NCBI GenBank assembly: GCA_964624465.1
Contig: CAZUZD010000018.1
Coordinates: 1-39,213 of the forward strand
Source of the DNA: CAZUZD01 sp964624465
GTDB taxonomy: Bacteria; Planctomycetota; Planctomycetia; Isosphaerales; Isosphaeraceae
DNA length: 39,213 nucleotides
Reading direction: 5' to 3'
A program made the position numbers and the translations under genes. Shown here in pieces: positions 33,645 to 39,213 of this stretch (the stretch's first letter is position 1; the number at the start of each line of letters is the position of its first letter). Under the pieces are notes generated by a model. That model worked only from the letters and a program-made list of their open reading frames with translations, did no database searches and was not told where the DNA came from.

Positions 33645-33965
33645 TCACTCGCCGGAACGCTTCTTGCGACATCGTCCACTGTCGCAGACGAACCCGTTCG
33701 GACAGCAGAGCGAGTTGGTGCCGCTGCCGCAGCAGATCTGAGAGTGAGGGCAGCAGACGCTGCCGTTGCAGCAGCGCTGACCGGGAGGGCACTGGCCGTC
33801 GGTCCGGCACCGTTTGCCCGGCTGAGCCCGGGCGGAGCTGGTCCAGAGCACGCCGGGGACTGCGGCCGCCGCCAGGCTCCCGAGGATGCGGCCGAGCGCT
33901 CGCCGTCGCGGCATCGGGCTGGCCAGGGTGCGAGCGATCTCGTCGAACAGGGGTGCTGAACGCAT
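33645..33965 (-). CDS. Tat-exported 12-cysteine granulin-like mini-protein, copy 2
   Basis: A 106-residue exported protein. The N-terminus reads LFDEIARTLASPMPRRRALG: a twin-arginine (R20-R22) motif followed by a hydrophobic stretch and a signal-peptidase-like site after ARA (residue 47). The mature ~59 residues contain twelve cysteines (53, 59, 65, 66, 71, 72, 78, 79, 87, 88, 94, 99) in the order C, C, CC, CC, CC, CC, C, C, the same order as an animal granulin module but with shorter loops. No tryptophan is left in the mature part. It is a paralog of the gene at 34367-34684, with identical cysteine spacing. The leader before the ATG is also conserved (AGTAGGA about 11-17 nt upstream). The function is unknown; a compact disulfide-bonded extracellular protein is likely. 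Confidence 0.8.
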   Translation of the reverse strand: MRSAPLFDEIARTLASPMPRRRALGRILGSLAAAAVPGVLWTSSARAQPGKRCRTDGQCPPGQRCCNGSVCCPHSQICCGSGTNSLCCPNGFVCDSGRCRKKRSGE

Positions 33966-33988
33966 GGGATCAGGATCCTACTGGGCAG

Positions 33989-34138
33989 GCGAATTGCAAA
34001 ACTGGCCGCCTGCCCGTCGGCATCAGTTTTCCGGATCAAAAAGACTCCACGGGCCACATTCGTCGTGAAAAACTCATCACCCTTGATGAGCCAGGCGATC
34101 CGAACATCAACGATCGCCTGGAGCGAAGCAGGCCACCG
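33989..34138 (-). pseudogene. In-frame remnant of the 3' end of the double-thioredoxin gene
   Basis: On the minus strand this segment translates to ~50 codons that align with the C-terminus of the neighbouring thioredoxin-like protein (34708-35805). RWPASLQAIVDVRIAWLI matches RWSLSQQYGIFAVPVAFLI with a one-residue gap. The shared NVARGV/SVARGV and the DGQAAS/QGQTAS ends match as well. The nucleotide offset to the parent is a constant 719-722 nt, the same offset as between the two cysteine-rich genes. The parental stop position (34708-34710) is replaced by GCG here, and an in-frame TGA lies just upstream of the aligned part. It has no start of its own and is best read as a fossil of the tandem duplication. 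Confidence 0.65.
34091..34121. repeat. Perfect 10-bp inverted repeat, 11-nt loop
   Basis: CCAGGCGATC (34091-34100) and GATCGCCTGG (34112-34121) are exact reverse complements around an 11-nt loop. There is no T-run on either side. The hairpin lies within the degenerate thioredoxin remnant, between the two cysteine-rich genes, and could affect readthrough or stability of the mRNA of copy 2. Confidence 0.5.
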
Positions 34139-34204
34139 CCCTCAAGGCCTCGGCTGGAACGGGTCCGGTCGGGGCGGGTCGGGCCGGGAGTGGCGAGAGG
34201 TCCC

Positions 34205-34245
34205 CTCTCACCCCCGCTGGCGGGCGGCCAGTGGCGGGGGGAGAG
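34205..34245. repeat. REP-like GC-rich hairpin
   Basis: CTCTCACCCCCGC (34205-34217) pairs with GCGGGGGGAGAG (34234-34245), about 12 bp with one bulged A. The CCTCTC...GAGAG layout is that of dispersed REP-like intergenic hairpins common in high-GC genomes. Only one copy is visible here, so the repeat status is inferred. It lies between the two cysteine-rich genes, ~120 nt past the stop of the first on the minus strand, and may act as an mRNA 3'-end structure. Confidence 0.4.
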
Positions 34246-34366
34246 CTGAGACCTCGTGAGTCGTCGGGAGCGCGGGCCCGGGAGCGGCTGCGCCAGTGGA
34301 CCGGGTTGCACCGGGGCGGGCTCGACCGGAGGACGCGGGCAGGGCGTCATGGTCGAGGCCCGGTCG

Positions 34367-34684
34367 TCACTCGCCCGAGCGCTTGGCCCGGCAGCGGGCG
34401 TTGTCGCACACGAATCCGGGCGGGCAGCAGAGGGTGTTGGTGCCGCTGCCACAGCAGATCTGATCGTTGGGGCAGCAAATCGTGCCGCTGCAGCAGCGCT
34501 GGCCGGCAGGGCACTGGGCATTGGTGCGGCACCGCTTGCCCTGGGCCAGGGCGGAGCTCGTCCAGAGCATGCCGGGCACCGCGGCCACCGCCAGGGTGCC
34601 GAGGATGCGGCCGAGCGCTCGCCGTCGCGGCATCGGGCTGGCGAGGGTGCGGGCGATCTCGTCGAACAGGTTGGTCTCACGCAT
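34367..34684 (-). CDS. Tat-exported 12-cysteine granulin-like mini-protein, copy 1
   Basis: A 105-residue exported protein, first of the tandem pair in transcription order. The N-terminus reads LFDEIARTLASPMPRRRALG, with a twin-arginine motif, a hydrophobic core and a cleavage site after ALA (residue 47). The twelve cysteines of the mature part (52, 58, 64, 65, 70, 71, 77, 78, 86, 87, 93, 98) have exactly the loop lengths of copy 2: 5, 5, 4, 5, 7, 5, 4. AGGAG lies 10 nt before the ATG. The gene starts 23 nt after the stop of a double-thioredoxin protein, so the two are probably cotranslated. A role for that protein in forming its disulfides is a natural hypothesis. Exported Chloroflexi and planctomycete proteins with similar FD-LAR...RR starts are known to me as uncharacterised. 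Confidence 0.82.
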   Translation of the reverse strand: MRETNLFDEIARTLASPMPRRRALGRILGTLAVAAVPGMLWTSSALAQGKRCRTNAQCPAGQRCCSGTICCPNDQICCGSGTNTLCCPPGFVCDNARCRAKRSGE

Positions 34685-34707
34685 GGGATCGGGCTCCTAC
34701 TGGGCCG

Positions 34708-35805
34708 TCAAGTCGTCGGACTGGCCGTTTGCCCCTGTGGCATCAGCGCCAGGATTTCATCCACTCCGCGGGCGACACTCGCCGCGATGATCCCATCCAC
34801 GTCGATGAGGAAAGCCACCGGAACAGCAAAAATTCCATATTGCTGAGACAAGCTCCAGCGTTCCTGTAGCACAATCGGAAAGGTCAGGCCATGGAGCTGG
34901 GCCTTGCGGCGATTGGCCTCCAGATCTCCGCGCGCCACCATGATGAGCTGCAATGCCGGGTCAACGCAAGCCTGGAGTTGCGGCCCGAGCCGGGCAGCCA
35001 GCTCGCCGCAGGGGCCACAGTCCGGGTCGGAGAAGATCAACAGCACCCGCCGACCACGGTACTGCTCCAGGCAAATCGTGCGGCCGTCGAGGTCCGGCAG
35101 GCAGAACGCCGGGGCGGCCGTGCCGGGCTTCAACCCATCCCGCACGAACCGGCTCTCGGAGAGCGGCCGTTCGCCCGGCAGCCGGCGTCGAGCAGGCTTC
35201 GGCTCGACCAGCGACTGCGCCAGCTCCAGGATCGGCTCCCCCCCCTGCACCAGCGGCCGGGCCACCCGCCCTTGCTCGTCGAGCAGGTACGCGACCGGAG
35301 TCCCCTGGTAGGCGAAGGCGCCCTTCATCAGCGGATGCTCGGGGTCGATGAGCACCGTCGGAGCGTCCAGGCCGGTCTCGGCCGCCAGGACCCGATTGGC
35401 CTCGGCGCCGCCATGCGCGGCCAGGACCAGCTCGATCTGCCGCCCCTGGAGCTCCTGCCGGAGCCCGGCCAGATCGGGTGCGATCTCGGAGCAGAACCCG
35501 CAGTCGGGGCTCCAGTGCACCAGGAGCACCCGCCGGCCCCGGTAGTCGGCCAGGCTCAGCGGCCGGCCCTCCAGATCCGGGGTGCGGAACGCGTCGATCT
35601 CGGCGCCGATGGCCAGCTCGGTCGGGGCCTCGGCCGCGACGCTCCCCAACGAGACGAATCCGGCCCGCGCCAGCCGCTCGCTCAGCTCGTCGAGCCCGAG
35701 CAACAGCCGCCCCTGCTGCTTGATCACCTGGACCATCACGATCCAGAGGCTCAGCAGGATCAGGATCTGCACGATCACAAGGGTCGCGAATCCGACGGAA
35801 GACAT
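34708..35805 (-). CDS. Membrane-anchored double thioredoxin-fold protein (TlpA/MauD-like)
   Basis: A 365-residue protein with one N-terminal membrane helix (residues 5-28) and two thioredoxin folds facing the periplasm. Domain 1 (about 65-200) has the redox motif DCGFC (C102, C105) and a cis-proline in QGTPVAYLLD. Domain 2 (about 225-360) has DCGPC (C263, C266) and a cis-proline in FAVPVAFLID. Both are AhpC/TSA-like redoxin domains. The N-terminal anchor and first domain recall MauD, which helps form the disulfides of methylamine dehydrogenase small subunit. It is 30 nt downstream of the tyrosine-kinase gene and 23 nt upstream of the 12-cysteine gene. I infer a thiol-disulfide helper for the cysteine-rich proteins; direction (oxidant or reductant) is unknown. 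Confidence 0.85.
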   Translation of the reverse strand: MSSVGFATLVIVQILILLSLWIVMVQVIKQQGRLLLGLDELSERLARAGFVSLGSVAAEAPTELAIGAEIDAFRTPDLEGRPLSLADYRGRRVLLVHWSPDCGFCSEIAPDLAGLRQELQGRQIELVLAAHGGAEANRVLAAETGLDAPTVLIDPEHPLMKGAFAYQGTPVAYLLDEQGRVARPLVQGGEPILELAQSLVEPKPARRRLPGERPLSESRFVRDGLKPGTAAPAFCLPDLDGRTICLEQYRGRRVLLIFSDPDCGPCGELAARLGPQLQACVDPALQLIMVARGDLEANRRKAQLHGLTFPIVLQERWSLSQQYGIFAVPVAFLIDVDGIIAASVARGVDEILALMPQGQTASPTT

Positions 35806-35835
35806 AGCACCAGATCTGGGGATTCAGGGCGGGTT

Positions 35836-38661
35836 TCAGTGAGTGCCGTTGGATCGACGTGGGCGCGCGGTCCGCTCATCCGGGTCCGAGTGGCCGTTGA
35901 GCGATTCTCCATTTCGGGCAAGGTCGTCGTCCGACCCCGTCGCCGGCAAGGCGCGGTCCAGCCGCGGCACTTTTTCTGGCCGGGGCTTGGCATCCGTGTC
36001 GGTGTCGGGGTCGCCCCCATAACCATATCCGCCGCCGTAACCACCGCCATAACCGTAGCCATAGCCGTAGCCGTAGCCGTAGCCGCCCCGCTGCCCGAAC
36101 GCGGCGCCATAGCCGAGCTGGTCGGGGCTGACCTGGTTGATCACCACGCCCAGGACCGGGAAGGCCAGGGACTTGAGGATCCGGTTGACTTCCTCCAGGT
36201 CGTGCCGCCGCAGGTGGCCGAGCCGGGTCACGAGCAGGACGCCGTCGATGGAGGCGCCGATGATCGCCGCGTCGGCCACGGCCAGCAGCGGCGGCGCGTC
36301 CACCAGGATCAGCTCGTACTCGGACTTCAGCTGGGCAAAGACCTCGGCCAGACGCCCCGAGGCCAGCAGCTCGGCGGGGTTCGAGACGATCGAGCCGGCG
36401 ACCAGCAGGTCCAGGCCCTCCACCTCGGTCGGGGTGACGGTATCGGCCAGCGTCAGCTGATCTTCGAGCAGTTCGGAGAGCCCGTGGTCGCGCTCGCAGT
36501 GATGGATCACGTGCTGGGTCGGCTTCCGCATGTCAGCGTCGATGATCAGGACCCGGCGGCCGGCATGGGCCATCGCGATCGCCAGGTTGCTGATGGTCGT
36601 GCTCTTGCCGTCACCCGGATAGGGGCTGGTCACCATCACCAGCTGGGCGCTCTTCTGACGCCTGAGGAAGTCGAGGTTCGTCCGGGCGGAGCGGTAGCTC
36701 TCCGCGAGCAACGAGCGGGGCTTGGCGTGGCTCAGGAGGCCGACCGGCTCCATCTCCGAGCCCGCCTCGCCGGCCAGTCGCGGGATCATGCCGAGCACCG
36801 AGAAGTCCACCAGCTCGCGGAGCTCGGAGATCGTCCGGATCCGTCCCTCCAGCAGGTCGGCCATCAGGGCGGCGCCGATACCCAGCCCGCAGCCGGCGAT
36901 CAGGCCCAGGGCAAGGATCACCAGGCTGCTGGTGCGGAGCGGCTTGATGCTGGTCGGCGCGATCGTCTGCGCGGTCACACTGCCGTAATCGCTCACGAGC
37001 TGCGCCTGGCGGAGTTGCTCGACGACCGAGTTGAAGAGGGTCTGCTGCCGCTCCATGTTCTTCTGGAGGTTCGTCTCCTGAAGCGCGCCGATGTCGGCCG
37101 TCTGGTACTCGCGCAGGTCGTTGTCGAATTTCTGCTGGACCTCGGTCCGCATCGCCTCCAGCGACTCGAGACTGCGCTCGATCGACGCCAGCAGGCTGCG
37201 GGTCATGCTGTCTCCGGGCCGCTCGGGCTCACCGGAGGATCCGCCCGGATCCTTGCGCAGGGTCGCCAGACGGGTCTCCACCCGCTGGAGCTGGTCGGCG
37301 TCCGGGGTGGGCTCCTGGGCCAGCCGCTGGCGCTCGCGCTCGAGCTGCTCGATCTGAGCCAGCTCCTCCTCGGAGAGCCGCTGGCGGATCGCCTCCTCCT
37401 TGGCGCGCAGCATCAGGAGCTTGGACTGGGACTCCGCGACGGACTTGTCCTCCAGTCCATGGGCCAGCAGACTCGGCAGCCGTTGCTGGTAGAGTTGATC
37501 CAGCTCGGCCTGGAGGGTGGCGGCTCGCTTCTTGGCGGCCAGGATGGCCGGGTCGTTGTCGTTGGTCGCCTTGCGCCGGATCTGCTCGATCCCCATCCGC
37601 GCCTTGCGGAGGTCGGCCGAGAGCTGGGCGGCGGTCGGGTCGCGGAAGAACGCTTCGGCGATGGCCGGATCATCCGTCTTGAGCCGCTTGAGCTGATCAC
37701 CCTGGGACTTCAACAATCCTTCCAGCACCAGCTCCTCGAGCCGGCGCTGGGAGATCGTCTGGTTGAGCTCACCTTCGAGGTCCCGGATCGAGGTCGCGTT
37801 GCCGGGGGCGGTCCCCACCGCCATCGTCGGCGTGGTCGCGCCGCCCAGGCCGCTGACCTGGTTCAGGGCGTTGGTGATGCTCGCATGGCTCTCCCCCTCT
37901 TGGGCGAGCTTCTGACCGAGCTGCAACTGGGTCTGGAGTTGCAGGACCCGCGTCTGCAGCTGATTGAGCTCCTCGTCCCACTGATCGAGCCGGCGGGAGA
38001 GGAACTGCTTGCCCTTCTCGCCCACCGACGAGACCGAGTTCTGCTGCCGGAAATCGAGGTACTCCTGCTCGAGCTCCTTCATCTCCATGCTGAGGTCATC
38101 ACGGACCTTGGAGATCAGGTTGACCGCATCGTTGGTGTTCTTCTGAAAATTCGCCTTGAGGAAGCTGATGTAGCCATCGATCAGGCCGTCCACCAGCCGC
38201 TGGGCCTCGTCGGCCGACAGGGCGTTGTAACTGATCTCGATGACCCGGGCCTTCTCATCCGGCAGCTTGGCCTTCAGGCTGAGCGCGACCTGGGTGGTGG
38301 TGAGTCCCGGCAGCTTGGCCGCCTCGATCGCGCGGGAGATCAGCAGCGGGCTCTGGATCAGCATGGTGTGCGTCGAGAGCATGTCCGGGATCCCGGACCC
38401 GTTCAGGGCGGAACCCATCCCGGAGTTGCCCCCCATCAACGGGGGCAGCCCGCCCTGCTGAAGCACCAGCAACCGCGCCGTGGCGGCATAGGTCGTCTTG
38501 GTGCGCGCGATCTGCAGGCCCGCCAGGGCCGCACCGATCAGGACGCAAACGACGATCAGGCGCCAGCCACGAAGGATGATGCCAAGCCAGCGATAGGCCT
38601 GCTCAAGAACCTGCCGCGTGTCGCGGGTGGGAGCGGTGGCCGGCCGGGAGAGCTGTTGCAT
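35836..38661 (-). CDS. Wzc-like chain-length regulator / tyrosine autokinase
   Basis: A 941-residue fusion of a Wzz-type membrane domain and a BY-kinase. Helix 1 spans about residues 35-52. A long periplasmic coiled-coil region (about 180-560) follows, and the second helix includes LVILALGLIAGCGLGIG. The kinase has Walker A SPYPGDGKSTT (near residue 680), Walker A' VLIIDADMRKP and Walker B LILVDAPPLL. A tyrosine-rich C-terminal cluster made of Tyr-Gly repeats (about 845-882) is the likely autophosphorylation site. Unlike usual BY-kinases, a hydrophilic tail of about 60 residues (Asp-, Arg-, Pro-rich) follows the cluster. It controls chain length and export of the polymer. ATG at 38661 was chosen; the open extension to 38844 has no homology. 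No phosphatase or Wza gene is next to it. Confidence 0.9.
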   Translation of the reverse strand: MQQLSRPATAPTRDTRQVLEQAYRWLGIILRGWRLIVVCVLIGAALAGLQIARTKTTYAATARLLVLQQGGLPPLMGGNSGMGSALNGSGIPDMLSTHTMLIQSPLLISRAIEAAKLPGLTTTQVALSLKAKLPDEKARVIEISYNALSADEAQRLVDGLIDGYISFLKANFQKNTNDAVNLISKVRDDLSMEMKELEQEYLDFRQQNSVSSVGEKGKQFLSRRLDQWDEELNQLQTRVLQLQTQLQLGQKLAQEGESHASITNALNQVSGLGGATTPTMAVGTAPGNATSIRDLEGELNQTISQRRLEELVLEGLLKSQGDQLKRLKTDDPAIAEAFFRDPTAAQLSADLRKARMGIEQIRRKATNDNDPAILAAKKRAATLQAELDQLYQQRLPSLLAHGLEDKSVAESQSKLLMLRAKEEAIRQRLSEEELAQIEQLERERQRLAQEPTPDADQLQRVETRLATLRKDPGGSSGEPERPGDSMTRSLLASIERSLESLEAMRTEVQQKFDNDLREYQTADIGALQETNLQKNMERQQTLFNSVVEQLRQAQLVSDYGSVTAQTIAPTSIKPLRTSSLVILALGLIAGCGLGIGAALMADLLEGRIRTISELRELVDFSVLGMIPRLAGEAGSEMEPVGLLSHAKPRSLLAESYRSARTNLDFLRRQKSAQLVMVTSPYPGDGKSTTISNLAIAMAHAGRRVLIIDADMRKPTQHVIHHCERDHGLSELLEDQLTLADTVTPTEVEGLDLLVAGSIVSNPAELLASGRLAEVFAQLKSEYELILVDAPPLLAVADAAIIGASIDGVLLVTRLGHLRRHDLEEVNRILKSLAFPVLGVVINQVSPDQLGYGAAFGQRGGYGYGYGYGYGYGGGYGGGYGYGGDPDTDTDAKPRPEKVPRLDRALPATGSDDDLARNGESLNGHSDPDERTARPRRSNGTH
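36019..36084 (-). repeat. Hexanucleotide repeat coding for the Tyr-Gly tail of the kinase
   Basis: On the plus strand the units GTAGCC/ATAGCC occur five times in a row at 36055-36084, flanked by related units down to 36019. On the minus strand they code for alternating Gly and Tyr. Nine tyrosines fall within the repeat and one more lies just before it. Slippage in multiples of six would add or remove Gly-Tyr pairs without shifting the frame. Confidence 0.75.
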
Positions 38662-39151
38662 AGGGGGGTCTTTCTCCCGACGACGGCAGGCGGTTGCCGA
38701 CGGACACGGGATACCACTCCGCGCAAGCGCAGGGGTCACCCTGGAACCTCGGTACACCGAGCACAGCCTCGGCAACACACCACCGTCGCATGGACTGATT
38801 CTAACAGGAATGGCAGTCCATTGCCGAGTCCCTAGCCGACTCAATCACCGATCGGCGCCTCGGGCGCCCGCACCCACCGGCTGCGGAAAGGGCAGCCCCC
38901 AGCAATGTTTACATTAACAACCCGACGCGACAGACCGCCGATCAACGGTCCGCAAACACCCGCACAAGGTTGCAAAATGTCAACAGGCCCGGCGTGGAGC
39001 GTTCGCTTATCCCCACCTTCCGGGAGCGGAACCGGAAGTGCGGCATGATCAGTCCGGGACCGCTCCTGCCGCCCCGAGGCTCGCCATGGCCCTTGGCCAC
39101 GGCGCGGGTCGAGCCCGGAGTGTCCGCGGTCCCACCGAGGCGAGGCGCAAC
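38662..39151. other. Leader/promoter region of the tyrosine-kinase operon
   Basis: About 490 nt lie between the kinase start and the tRNA terminator, without a supported gene. On the minus strand there is an exact TTGACA (38983-38978), but the -10 position 17 nt on reads GGTGTT, so the promoter call is weak. An AT-rich palindrome AATGT-TT-ACATT (38904-38915) lies 243 nt before the ATG and could be a regulator site. The stretch 38662-38844 is open in the kinase frame but looks non-coding. Confidence 0.4.
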
Positions 39152-39178
39152 AAAAAACCCGGCATTTGCCGGGCTTTT
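39152..39178 (-). terminator. Rho-independent terminator of the tRNA
   Basis: Read on the minus strand, GCCCGG-C-AAAT-GCCGGG forms a stem (CCCGGC at 39158-39163 pairs with GCCGGG at 39168-39173, 4-nt loop) followed directly by six T (39157-39152). It starts 13 nt after the tRNA 3' end, so it ends the tRNA transcript and insulates it from the EPS operon. Confidence 0.85.
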
Positions 39179-39185
39179 GTGCAAG

Positions 39186-39213
39186 TTGGGGAACTAGGAT
39201 TCGAACCTAGACT
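39186..39213 (-). tRNA. 3' end of a tRNA (partial; possibly tRNA-Gln)
   Basis: The minus strand reads AGT, then the T-arm CTAGG-TTCGAAT-CCTAG (5-bp stem, canonical TTCGAAT loop), then the acceptor strand TTCCCCA and discriminator A. The 3' CCA is not encoded. The anticodon lies outside the window. Position 72 is A, which predicts an unusual U1-A72 pair and a TGGGGAA 5' acceptor, as in many tRNA-Gln genes; this identity is a guess. A T-run terminator follows. Confidence 0.85.

Larger units (their letters stand above)
33645..34860 (-). repeat. Tandem duplication block (thioredoxin 3' end + leader + cysteine-rich gene)
   Basis: Two direct copies lie head to tail: 33645-34138 and 34367-34860. 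Each holds a cysteine-rich gene preceded by a conserved leader and a thioredoxin-gene 3' end, intact only in the upstream-transcribed copy. The register is a constant ~719 nt. The N-terminal coding parts are close to identical, whereas the thioredoxin remnant has diverged to about 60% nucleotide identity by eye. Confidence 0.7.

Noticed and set aside
33645..34684. Cysteine-rich pair as methylamine dehydrogenase light chains (MauA)
   Set aside because: The cysteine count and the MauD-like neighbour are suggestive, but the mature parts have no tryptophan to form the TTQ cofactor, are far too short, and no MauB is present.
36019..36084. Short tandem repeats as a CRISPR array
   Set aside because: The unit is six bases without spacers and lies in frame within the kinase gene.
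34891..38835. Very long plus-strand open frame opposite the tyrosine-kinase and thioredoxin genes
   Set aside because: It is the antisense of two clear minus-strand genes. Its translation is Gln/Arg/Leu/Gly-rich without domains, as expected for antisense frames in GC-rich DNA.

Overview
The window is a large extracellular polysaccharide (EPS or capsule) locus in a very GC-rich bacterium. The organism is most likely a planctomycete of the Isosphaeraceae type. This rests on recalled style rather than a marker gene: high GC, Tat-exported cysteine-rich proteins that begin with an FDEIARTLA-like motif, Wzx/Wzy-type EPS genes mixed with a bi-domain oxidoreductase and a heparinase-like gene, and long spacers. 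No rRNA, phage, transposase or CRISPR was seen. A partial tRNA ends the window.

Layout: (1) Positions 1-10387 are a tight minus-strand operon. In transcription order it holds a GT4 glycosyltransferase, a bi-domain oxidoreductase, a heparinase II/III-like protein, a second GT4, then pglD, pglC and pglE. After these come a divergent ribosome-recycling-factor paralog and the start of a Tat-exported protein. (2) Positions 11107-17680 are plus-strand genes separated by spacers of 350-700 nt: methyltransferase, acyltransferase 3, Wzy-like polymerase and Wzx-like flippase. (3) Positions 17920-22198 are a compact CDP-sugar cassette: rfbF, rfbG, an SDR, an RmlC-like cupin and a GT2. Two more GT4 genes follow, up to 25238. 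(4) Position 25486-27597 (minus) is the pglF-type 4,6-dehydratase. (5) Positions 28711-30625 hold a cyclic-phosphate-processing receiver protein convergent with a double-FHA protein. (6) Positions 30766-38661 (minus) hold, in transcription order, a Wzc-like tyrosine autokinase, a membrane-anchored protein with two thioredoxin folds, two tandem 12-cysteine exported proteins and an O-antigen ligase/TPR protein. (7) At the right edge are a minus-strand rho-independent terminator and the 3' end of a tRNA.

How the genes fit together (inference): PglF, PglE and PglD would make UDP-diacetylbacillosamine, and PglC would load it on undecaprenyl phosphate. Five glycosyltransferases would extend the unit, probably including a CDP-activated 6-deoxyhexose from the rfbF-rfbG-SDR-cupin cassette. 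Methyl and acyl transferases would decorate it. Wzx would flip it, and Wzy and/or the O-antigen ligase homolog would polymerise or ligate it under control of the Wzc-like kinase. No Wza-type outer-membrane exporter or matching phosphatase is in the window.

The least familiar part is 33645-35805. Two Tat-exported mini-proteins there carry a granulin-like 12-cysteine pattern and sit beside a double-thioredoxin, MauD-like protein. The sequence between the two copies still contains an in-frame remnant of that thioredoxin gene's 3' end, so the block arose by tandem duplication.
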